Shown: positions 1 to 4,760 of the stretch, piece after piece | How positions within the stretch are numbered: position 1 is the stretch's first letter | Layout: every line of letters begins with the position of its first letter | Origin: Phycisphaerae bacterium | GTDB lineage: Bacteria > Planctomycetota > Phycisphaerae > SM23-33 | Direction: 5' to 3' | DNA: 7,236 nucleotides | Assembly (NCBI GenBank): GCA_030628445.1 | Contig: DAOVQV010000070.1 | Location: forward strand, 1 to 7,236 | Notes under the pieces: model-generated | Databases searched by the model: none | What the model was told of the DNA's origin: nothing | Seen by the model: the letters and a program-made list of their open reading frames with translations, nothing else | Translations under genes and position numbers: made by a program

Positions 1-41
1 AATGCGAGACAACCGGCAGACACACTTCAGCGCGACGGACT
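1..41. repeat. Terminal redundancy with 7196-7236 (circular join)
   Basis: Bases 1-41 match 7196-7236 except at two positions: a1 against c7196, and a22 against g7217. With the redundancy removed the molecule is 7,195 bp. In the capsid reading frame both differences fall on third codon positions and are silent (Leu CTA/CTC if the codon's first two bases are conserved, and Thr ACA/ACG). This fits a circular genome assembled from a slightly mixed population. A linear molecule with short direct terminal repeats is the alternative, but it would split the capsid gene. Confidence 0.85.
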
Positions 42-337
42 TCGAAGTGAGCAAGGCCGTTGCCGGATTGTTGGGCTGCCAGTATCCGCCGGATCAGGAC
101 CACATCCACGGCGTGGACGCGCCGGCGGTGGCGTATACGGACAGCGATCGACCGCAGGTCGCCGTGTCGAAGGCTGAGCATTACACGTTGCTTCACCTTG
201 ATCCGACGGGTGACGATCTATACTCGCTCGAAACCGAGGGGGCCGGCCGGGTGAACGTTCGAGCGGACGCGGAAACCCCGGATGCAGTGCGGGTCCTTCC
301 GATCGAGCGCGTGCCGGTGAAGACGTATCTGGAGTAG
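1..337 (+). CDS. Putative double jelly-roll major capsid protein, C-terminal part (wraps from 6552)
   Basis: This is the last third of the protein that begins at 6552. The ATG at 2-4 is an internal Met (residue 216 of 326), since the same bases occur in frame at 7197-7199. The stop is TAG at 335-337. The part covers the second half of the proposed second jelly roll: a surface-loop-like Asp/Pro/Tyr-rich stretch followed by alternating beta-like segments, ending in VPVKTYLE. The stop codon is embedded in GGAGTAGGAG, which also serves as the ribosome binding site of the next gene at 343, so the two genes look translationally coupled. The family call is made on the whole protein (see 6552-7236). 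It is an inference from pattern, not from a search. Confidence 0.72.
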   Translation, partial: MRDNRQTHFSATDFEVSKAVAGLLGCQYPPDQDHIHGVDAPAVAYTDSDRPQVAVSKAEHYTLLHLDPTGDDLYSLETEGAGRVNVRADAETPDAVRVLPIERVPVKTYLE

Positions 338-342
338 GAGCC

Positions 343-771
343 ATGAAGGTTGTAGTGCCGGGACGTGGGTGGTGTTGCACGCTGAGGGGGGCGCCGGCGG
401 CGGTATACTACGGCGTGCTTGGGCCGTTTTCGGAGGGCACGTATTTGCGCTCGGTGTCGTTGTGGGTCGGGGGTGACTTGGCACACATCGCGGAGGTGGG
501 TGTGGTGCTGGGGGCATCGGGAGAAGCAAGTGAGGTTGCGTATGAGGCCGGGCGATCTCTCATCGACCGATCGGTGTCGTACAACTTTGGGAGTCCGTCG
601 ATCATACTCGATGTTGGGGTCGGGTTGAGCGAGATGGTAGTGCTGTGCCCGGGAGTACGGATTTCGAGCGGGTCAAGGTATTGCATCGTAATGTTCGGCC
701 CTGGGGCGGGCCCGGTGCGTGCGGAGTTGGTAGCGGTGGCGGAAGTGGTGGAGATAGAGGAGGTTGATTGA
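343..771 (+). CDS. Beta-rich virion protein candidate, paralog 1 of a tandem pair
   Basis: A 142-aa protein that I cannot assign to a named family. It has no signal peptide or clear membrane helix and is dominated by short hydrophobic Val/Ile/Leu/Gly segments typical of beta strands. It is paralogous to the next gene: both have exactly 26 residues before a Gly-Pro, and from there they align without gaps for about 50 residues, sharing the pattern GVVLGASGEAS / GMVISGVGEGS, then AG-x-SLI-x-RS, and later G-x-RY-x-IV-like and Ala/Val-rich strands. The start ATG is preceded by GGAGTAGGAG, which includes the capsid gene's stop. Sitting directly after the putative capsid gene, it is probably a minor virion protein such as a penton, spike or single jelly-roll component. 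That role is inferred from position and composition only. Confidence 0.75.
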   Translation: MKVVVPGRGWCCTLRGAPAAVYYGVLGPFSEGTYLRSVSLWVGGDLAHIAEVGVVLGASGEASEVAYEAGRSLIDRSVSYNFGSPSIILDVGVGLSEMVVLCPGVRISSGSRYCIVMFGPGAGPVRAELVAVAEVVEIEEVD

Positions 772-1228
772 GATCTGGCGGCAATGCGTGACGTGCGTAG
801 GTCATGCTGCGGCGGGCGATGCGTATGGGTTTGTCGTGGTCGGACCGTTGCGTGGCAGGGGCGAGTTACGGGAGGTTTGGATTTGGCCGTTGTGTGAAAT
901 GGCGAGGATGACGCACATCGGGATGGTGATTTCGGGCGTTGGAGAGGGAAGCCTGGCCGCGATGCGAGCCGGCTCCTCCTTGATAGCACGTAGCTTCGAG
1001 TTGGCGGTTGCGGGGCAACCGACGTTCCCTGTTAGGGCGACGTCGTACGGGTACGGCCAGTTAAGGGTCGTGTGTGCGATGCGGATCGTGACGGGGGCGA
1101 GTTACGTGATTGTTGGGTGGACTGGTGACGCGGAGTACAGTATCGGTGTGGCCGCTACGGCGACGGTGATCGGCTTGGCACGCATCGGTGCGAATGGCCT
1201 GGGCGTCGAAGATGGGATTGACCGATGA
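764..1228 (+). CDS. Beta-rich virion protein candidate, paralog 2 of a tandem pair
   Basis: A 154-aa protein homologous to its upstream neighbour, with the same strand-rich make-up and the same AG-x-SLI-x-RS block near residue 70. The start is TTG at 764-766, overlapping the end of the previous gene by 8 bp. A strong GGAGG abuts it at 759-763, closer than usual. I prefer this start because it gives exactly the same 26-residue lead-in to the conserved Gly-Pro as the paralog has; the next in-frame candidate is GTG at 788. The C-terminus is about 15 residues longer than in paralog 1 and is Gly/Ala/Asp-rich. A paired minor capsid, penton or spike protein is plausible but unproven. Confidence 0.7.
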   Translation: MIEIWRQCVTCVGHAAAGDAYGFVVVGPLRGRGELREVWIWPLCEMARMTHIGMVISGVGEGSLAAMRAGSSLIARSFELAVAGQPTFPVRATSYGYGQLRVVCAMRIVTGASYVIVGWTGDAEYSIGVAATATVIGLARIGANGLGVEDGIDR

Positions 1229-1703
1229 CACGAAGCGGGACATCGACAACCCGCGTCATTGGCGTGGATTAGCCGGCGATGACGCGGCTCTGCTTGCGAC
1301 GTGGATCGATCGACTGGAGGTAAAGCCGGATGAGCTACATACGGGCATTGCTGTGGGACCGCTGCCGGAGATCCCCGCCGAGATCAATACGCCGCGGCTT
1401 GCGGCGGTACAGGTGGGGACTTCGAGTTGGCGGGTTGACGCTGCGGTTCGTTTTGGTGCGAAATGGTGGTTGATCGAGTGTAAGCCCGACGCAGGTCATA
1501 AGGCGCTGGGGCAGTTGATCTTTTATCGTTGGTGGTGGCAGCAACAGCCAGGCTATCCGGTCGCCGAGCGGTTCGTGATCTTGACGGACGAGTGCGACTC
1601 TGATTTCATACCGGTGTTCGAAACGTACGGCGTGGAGGTGATCAAGTTGGGTGAGGTCCTCGGTTTCTCCCGCCGGCGTCGCCGGCGAATAGTTGAAGAA
1701 TAA
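1212..1703 (+). CDS. PD-(D/E)XK nuclease-like protein
   Basis: A 163-aa protein. The core shows the restriction-endonuclease-like pattern: Asp76 in a hydrophobic strand (RVDAAV), Glu89-x-Lys91 at the end of the next strand (WWLIECKP), then Gln101-x3-Tyr105 in the following helix (GQLIFY). That QxxxY element is typical of RecB-type and related nucleases. A last strand-helix pair (ERFVILTDE, YGVEVIKL) completes the alpha/beta fold. It ends in a poly-Arg tail (RRRRRR) that could bind nucleic acid. I use ATG 1212, which overlaps the previous gene by 17 bp; GTG 1188 and ATG 1194 are alternatives, and none has a good ribosome binding site. As the last gene of the capsid operon it may process, nick or trim DNA during replication or packaging, or attack host DNA. 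The substrate is unknown. Confidence 0.72.
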   Translation: MGLTDDTKRDIDNPRHWRGLAGDDAALLATWIDRLEVKPDELHTGIAVGPLPEIPAEINTPRLAAVQVGTSSWRVDAAVRFGAKWWLIECKPDAGHKALGQLIFYRWWWQQQPGYPVAERFVILTDECDSDFIPVFETYGVEVIKLGEVLGFSRRRRRRIVEE

Positions 1704-1704
1704 T

Positions 1705-1730
1705 CGCTCGGGTGAGAAGGCGAGCGTTTG
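1705..1730. terminator. Hairpin after the structural operon
   Basis: CGCTCG at 1705-1710 pairs with CGAGCG at 1721-1726 around a 10-nt loop and is followed by TTTG. It lies two bases after the nuclease stop codon. The short T-run makes it a modest intrinsic terminator for the + strand operon. Confidence 0.5.
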
Positions 1731-1737
1731 CGAAGAA

Positions 1738-1767
1738 GGGCCTGGCTGTGGCGGCCAGGCCCTCGTT
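1738..1767. terminator. Strong bidirectional hairpin between convergent operons
   Basis: GGGCCTGGC (1738-1746) and GCCAGGCCC (1754-1762) form a perfect 9-bp stem with a 7-nt loop, followed by TCGTT. It sits between the end of the + strand operon and the end of the minus-strand coiled-coil gene, the place expected for a shared terminator. It lacks a full T-tract in either direction. Confidence 0.6.
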
Positions 1768-1802
1768 ACGCGCTACGGCGACTGTTCACTCGGCAGAGAG
1801 GA

Positions 1803-1991
1803 TCACGGTTTGTCGGCATACGGCAGGACGATTCGCTCGATCTTGTTGAGACGGGCTTCGATCTGATAGAGACGCCGTGAACGTATATGGGCGTTTGCGA
1901 TGATCTCGTCGAGGCGCTTGAGGATGATCTCGGTAGCGTCGGAGTGTTGGTCAAGTCTTTGATTGAGTCGTTCTTGTTGTGAAGCGTTCAT
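1803..1991 (-). CDS. Small coiled-coil protein
   Basis: A 62-aa charged protein with heptad-like Leu/Ile spacing from about residue 9 to 55 (LNQRLDQ, IILKRLDEIIA, LYQIEARLNKIERIV), predicting one long amphipathic helix or coiled coil. There is no membrane segment and no known domain. The start ATG (1989-1991) has a clear AAAGGA Shine-Dalgarno sequence nine bases upstream, so translation is well supported. It is the last gene on the minus strand, downstream of the recombinase and separated from it by structured DNA. Such short helices often act as oligomerising accessory or regulatory proteins, but no function can be claimed. Confidence 0.65.
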   Translation of the reverse strand: MNASQQERLNQRLDQHSDATEIILKRLDEIIANAHIRSRRLYQIEARLNKIERIVLPYADKP

Positions 1992-2023
1992 TTCGAGTTT
2001 TCCTTTGTGAGAGTTGTTTGGTG

Positions 2024-2186
2024 GGGGCGACGCTCGCCCCTTGGTGGAACCGTGGGCCCGTAGCTGTCAAGGTGGAGTCTTTTCGCAAGAGCCCGGCGAA
2101 GGCGCGGCGTCGCGAAAAGCAGCAGTGCGAAGCACGGACCTTTACAGCGGAGGGCTAAAATGGAGTTCCACCCGAGCGAGCGTCGG
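2024..2186. other. Nested stem-loop region between recombinase and coiled-coil gene
   Basis: About 160 bp carrying layered inverted repeats: GGGGCGA/TCGCCCC (2024-2030/2034-2040, 3-nt loop), GGTGGAAC/GTTCCACC (2043-2050/2165-2172), CGCTCG/CGAGCG (2031-2036/2173-2178), and CTTTTCGC/GCGAAAAG in the middle (about 2078-2121). The nested order gives one large branched fold. A frame on the minus strand crosses it, but its composition does not look like protein. It could be a leader for the coiled-coil gene, a small RNA, or a recombinase site. The role is unknown. Confidence 0.5.
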
Positions 2187-2192
2187 TGTTTG

Positions 2193-2753
2193 TTAAGGAA
2201 TACTGTCGATTGCAATTTTCAGGTCATCAAGTGACGGGTGGGTATAGATTGCCGTAGTGCTGATGCGTTGATGTCCGAGGGCTTGTTGGACGACGGCAAG
2301 GTTAGAGACGCGAAGAAGTCGAGTGGCGAACGTGTGACGCAGCATGTGAGGCGTCAAGGTAAAGCCGCCGGCTAGACGAGCGGCGGTGTGGAATCTACGT
2401 TCGATTGACCTGGTGGTGACAGCTGAGGCACTTGGTGTGGTTGAGATCGCATAGTTAGCCAGAGAGAATCCACGAATTGATGCAACGACGTGCCAGATAG
2501 CGTTGATTCGTTCGGAGAGTTCGCGGTTGATCGGGATGACGCGGGCACGGTGTCGCTTGGTCATGCCGGAGGTAAGCTCGAGGGCGGTCTTTGATTCGTT
2601 GCAGTAGATCAGATCAGACCAGGAGAGCTGTACGGACTCGCCGACGCGGATACCGGTGTGGAGCATCAGGTAGAACGCAAGGGGGTACGGGTGGGGCAGG
2701 GCGGCGGCGGCGGCGGTCAGCTTGGGAATCTGATCATCCGGGATGATCCTCAT
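2193..2753 (-). CDS. Tyrosine recombinase (integrase), catalytic domain only
   Basis: A 186-aa member of the tyrosine recombinase superfamily, which breaks and rejoins DNA through a 3'-phosphotyrosine link. All catalytic positions are visible: Arg36 in HTGIRVGE, Lys66 in the beta-hairpin before RARVIPI, His136-x-x-Arg139 in LTPHMLRHTFATRLL, His161 in LGHQRIS, and the nucleophile Tyr170 in TTAIYTH. Full XerC/phage integrases are about 300 aa; this one lacks the N-terminal core-binding (SAM-like) domain. An in-frame TAA lies 15 bp upstream of the ATG with no start codon between, so the short form is real here and not a wrong start. No strong ribosome binding site is seen, so a leaderless mRNA is possible. 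It could integrate the circle into the host chromosome or resolve dimers. Confidence 0.88.
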   Translation of the reverse strand: MRIIPDDQIPKLTAAAAALPHPYPLAFYLMLHTGIRVGESVQLSWSDLIYCNESKTALELTSGMTKRHRARVIPINRELSERINAIWHVVASIRGFSLANYAISTTPSASAVTTRSIERRFHTAARLAGGFTLTPHMLRHTFATRLLRVSNLAVVQQALGHQRISTTAIYTHPSLDDLKIAIDSIP

Positions 2754-3137
2754 TTCGGGGCTCTTTTAGTTTTCAGGATTTACCGGGTCCAGGTGGTCTA
2801 GGTAGGCGCGGCCAGGCCGCCAGGCGGGAACTGTGGCCGCCTGGCGACCGAGAGCCACGCTGCTCCGGGGGTCGGTAAGACCCGGAGAGTGCCGGTTTGC
2901 TACGCAGCAGACCGGCGGGGTTACCAGTTGCCCGCAAAGCGACGTAGCCGGCGTTTCGATCGCGCTAAAGGCGACGTCGTGGCACGGGGTATTGTCGCCT
3001 TACGGGCGTCGCTATTAAAGAGGGGCGGAGTTTGGTTGTCAAGGGAAATCGTCGCATTATGACCATTTTGCGACAAAAGATGAGCCCCGGTCGGTAATGT
3101 GCGCGACCAACCGGGGCAGCGAAAGGAGATAAGGACC
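2754..3137. other. Non-coding hairpin-rich region upstream of the recombinase
   Basis: I see no convincing gene here. There are several strong dyads: CGCCAGGCGG/CCGCCTGGCG (2818-2827/2837-2846, 10 bp), TCC-GGGTC/GACCC-GGA (about 2864-2887, with a 2-nt bulge), GCCGGT plus TGCT paired with AGCA plus ACCGGC (2891-2916, loop ACGC), GTCGCA/TGCGAC (3051-3056/3069-3074), and GCCCCGGT/ACCGGGGC (3084-3091/3110-3117) enclosing GGTCG/CGACC. The stretch 3010-3080 is the only AT-richer island. Recombinase attachment site, origin or regulatory leader are all possible. Confidence 0.5.
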
Positions 3138-3377
3138 ATGAGAGTAGCGCAGGATAAGGACTTTGTCGGAAAAGTCGAGGGGGGGGGCGGAGCCCCCACC
3201 CGAGGCCGCACACGGTGCACGTGTGCGGTGCCGCCCCGCTTGCGGGGCGGAGGGGGGGGCCGTGGGGGGCTTGCCCCCCGCGTACAGGGGCGAGCGGCAC
3301 TAGCGTGCCGTGGCATGGCACGTCGCAGGCCTGAGTGTCTCACGCGTATCCGCGTACTCGCGGACCCGCAGGGGTGA
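3138..3377 (+). CDS. Doubtful short ORF with a strong ribosome binding site
   Basis: ATG 3138 is preceded by AAAGGAG (3122-3128) at an ideal nine-base spacing, with a stem-loop (3084-3117) just upstream. The first 14 residues (MRVAQDKDFVGKVE) look like ordinary protein. From about 3179 the frame enters extremely GC-rich hairpins and gives Gly/Arg/Pro-rich sequence (79 aa in all) that is probably not a folded protein. Either a short leader peptide is made, or an older gene was cut by the hairpin array, or a nine-G run at 3179-3187 shifts the frame. Translation initiation looks real; the coding length does not. Confidence 0.3.
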   Translation: MRVAQDKDFVGKVEGGGGAPTRGRTRCTCAVPPRLRGGGGGRGGLAPRVQGRAALACRGMARRRPECLTRIRVLADPQG

Positions 3378-3790
3378 GGGGAAAGCTCCCCGGTTGAGCG
3401 CAGCGAATACGGGGAGACCCCCGAGCAGCGTGAGGCCGAAGTAGGGCGGGCTTACCAGTCGGCCCGCCCGTGCAGCGGTCGGCGCGTAGGAGCGTAGCGA
3501 CGGAGCGCTCTGTTTTGGTGGTAGCGTCTAAGCGCAGCGCCAACGCGCGCCAAAACAGAGCCCGGAGGGCCGGCCGGTGGCCAAGACGTGCTCGCCACCG
3601 GGCACGGGACGTGCCGTCTCGCCAACAAAAAAGGCGCCGTTTGCTGCCTGCAGGCAACGGTGACGAGGGATTCGCTGTAAAGGTTCGCGGCTTGCAGGCA
3701 ACAGTGAGGAACAAACGCTGGTTACGCGTCTGCTGTTTTCTTTGTTCGGTGCTGCGGATGCCTGCATGCTACCTCACGTCGCGTCTGGCG
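3183..3790. repeat. Dense array of perfect GC hairpins, non-coding
   Basis: No gene is supported. Consecutive perfect stems include GGGGGC/GCCCCC (3183-3197), CCGCACACG/CGTGTGCGG (3206-3228), CCGCCCCGC/GCGGGGCGG (3231-3250), GGGGGG-CTTG-CCCCCC (3264-3279), CTCCCCG/CGGGGAG (3386-3416), GGGCGGGC/GCCCGCCC (3444-3469), GCTCTGTTTTGG/CCAAAACAGAGC (3507-3561, 12 bp), CCGGTGGC/GCCACCGG (3574-3601) and GGCACG/CGTGCC (3601-3615). The motif GAGCGNAGCGA recurs in or beside loops at 3396 and 3490, with a variant at 3530. A direct repeat TGCAGGCAACRGTGA lies near 3649-3710. Such density is known from origins, packaging signals and structured RNAs; which applies here is not determinable. Confidence 0.6.
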
Positions 3791-3815
3791 TGAAAAATGC
3801 ACGGAAGGCGTCGCC

Positions 3816-4000
3816 ATGGACATGATAGGTGGAATGGTGGCTGTCGTTTGGTTCGGTGTGAAGCGATGCAGGCGTGGCTGGAAGAAAAGATGATGCGGGC
3901 GAAGAGAATGGAGGATGATGGCCGCGATCGGGTCAACGACGATCGGCGTCGACGGATGATGGACGCGAAGACGATCAGGCCGTCTGTATGACGTCATGGA
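3816..4000 (+). pseudogene. Frameshifted mirror copy of the small membrane-protein gene
   Basis: The copy begins with ATG at 3816 and reads MDMIGGMVAVVWFGVK, almost the same as the intact gene's first 17 residues but one codon shorter. A one-base deletion near 3865 then shifts the frame: the continuing homology (AWLEEK, RVNDD, RRR, AK) is found in the next frame, and a further 5-base length difference near 3971 moves GRLYDVMD to a third frame. Translated from its own start it stops after about 25 residues. The homologous region ends at the spacer, so the C-terminal segment of the intact protein has no counterpart. This is most simply a decaying inverted duplicate, although an N-terminal membrane peptide could still be made. 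Confidence 0.7.
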
Positions 4001-4248
4001 CCAAAAAAGTCATAAACAAAATCCTCAACCTGATTTTCATCCATGACGTCATACAGACGGCCCGCCTTATACATCTTCGCATACATAATCCGTCGACGCC
4101 ATGCTAGATCGTCATTGACCCGATCGGCCTTCTTCATCATCTGCCATTCTCTTCGCACATCCACCCTTTCCTTTTCTTCCAGCCACGCCCACCAAATCTT
4201 CACACCGAACCAAACGACCGTAATTACAATTCCACCTATCATGTCCAT
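3994..4248 (-). CDS. Small single-pass membrane protein with charged tail
   Basis: An 84-aa protein with no family I recognise. Residues 4-24 form one hydrophobic, Trp-rich helix (MIGGIVITVVWFGV then KIWWAWL), followed by a long Lys/Arg/Glu-rich helical stretch and an acidic aromatic end (EDFVYDFFGP). Topology is probably a membrane anchor plus a cytosolic or virion-interior tail, as expected for a small protein of a membrane-containing virion or a lysis/membrane factor; that role is inference. No Shine-Dalgarno sequence precedes ATG 4248, and the third codon is also Met. The last codons and the stop (3994-4000) lie inside the opposite arm of the inverted repeat, so the present C-terminus may have been created by the duplication. 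Confidence 0.55.
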   Translation of the reverse strand: MDMIGGIVITVVWFGVKIWWAWLEEKERVDVRREWQMMKKADRVNDDLAWRRRIMYAKMYKAGRLYDVMDENQVEDFVYDFFGP

Positions 4249-4293
4249 GAAAGAGCGACGCCACGTGCATTTTTCATGACAGACGACGACGTG

Positions 4294-4760
4294 CCGACGA
4301 CGTCCAAATTTGTTGCGTGAAGTACGTAAACCGTACAGTAGCCGATGGACGTGCGTCGTTCGGGTCGTACTTGCTTCTAGTACTACAGCAGCAGCAGGCT
4401 AGCCCGCCGCCGCCGTAGTACGTGAAGCAAACAATCCTGGAAAAGTCAGAAGATGCTGATGCGCCGTCATTGGAATTTGCGAAGTCACTCCGTAGCCGAT
4501 GGACGTGCGTCGTTTGGGCTGTACTTGCTTCACGCTCTATAGCAGCAGCAGACTTGTCCGCCGCCGCCGTAGTACGTGAAGCATTCAATCCTGACTGAGT
4601 GAATCCTGGATGATCCGTTAGTGCGTGCGTTACGGTCGGAAATGTCGTCCGTAGCTGGTTAGCGTTTCGAGCGTTGCGGTCCGTCGGAAGTGCGTTCAGG
4701 TGATGACGTGTCTTACGTTGATGGTAGGATTCAGGTCGTTTGGATGGCTTATGAGCCTTC
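4294..4760. other. Intergenic region without a supported gene
   Basis: Apart from the paired repeats at 4338-4594 I see no gene, RNA or promoter that I can support. A minus-strand frame of about 104 codons (4274-4588) crosses both repeats in different frames and gives low-complexity Ala, Gly and Cys runs. Downstream of the ParB-like stop (4761) there is only a weak GGCT/AGCC dyad near 4747-4758 and no T-tract. Confidence 0.5.
4338..4594. repeat. Two direct ~103-bp repeats, each a hairpin
   Basis: Unit 1 (4338-4440) and unit 2 (4492-4594) align without gaps at an offset of 154 bp and are roughly 80% identical. Both begin GTAGCCGATGGACGTGCG and end near CAATCCTG. Within each, TGCTTC(ACG) on the left pairs with CGTGAAGCA on the right around a loop that carries repeated AGC triplets then repeated CCG triplets; unit 1 extends the stem with TACTAC/GTAGTA. 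The stem bases differ between units while the loop ends and outer flanks are kept. A period of 154 is not a multiple of three, so the copies would be read in different frames, which argues for a DNA or RNA function. Confidence 0.75.

Larger units (their letters stand above)
3775..4293. repeat. Large imperfect inverted repeat (inverted gene duplication)
   Basis: The left arm (about 3775-4000) and right arm (about 4040-4293) are inverted copies of each other. The innermost 23 bp are perfect (3978-4000 with 4040-4062) around a 39-nt AT-rich spacer, and match blocks continue outward with small indels to the shared CACGTCG...TGAAAAATGCAC edges. The right arm holds an intact minus-strand gene; the left arm is its frameshifted mirror copy. 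It could extrude as a cruciform, or fold as a long hairpin if the genome is single-stranded at any stage. Confidence 0.85.

Noticed and set aside
408..989. Long minus-strand frame (193 codons) opposite the paralogous pair
   Set aside because: Composition is Pro/Ser/Thr/Arg-rich as expected of the antisense of GC-rich genes; the + strand genes have paralogy and ribosome binding sites.
1988..2215. 75-codon minus-strand frame whose stop overlaps the coiled-coil start
   Set aside because: The ATGA overlap is attractive, but the frame crosses the nested stem-loop region, starts inside the recombinase 3' end without a ribosome binding site, and shows no protein-like pattern.
2921..3343. Minus-strand frames across the hairpin array
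   Set aside because: Pro/Arg/Ala-rich translations of palindromic GC DNA with no ribosome binding site.
3183..3790. CRISPR array or integron attC sites
   Set aside because: Hairpins differ in sequence and spacing, there is no constant repeat with spacers, and no attC-type core pairs are visible.
3470..3793. + strand frame in the hairpin array
   Set aside because: Arg-rich, runs through 12-bp and 8-bp perfect stems, no ribosome binding site.
3722..4279. Antisense frames (minus 3722-3997 and plus 4043-4279) that both begin MTSYRRP and resemble each other
   Set aside because: Their likeness follows from the inverted repeat. Composition is not protein-like, while the opposite frame encodes a coherent membrane helix plus charged tail.
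4274..4588. 104-codon minus-strand frame over the direct repeats
   Set aside because: The two repeat units are read in different frames because the period is 154 bp, giving Ala and Cys runs.
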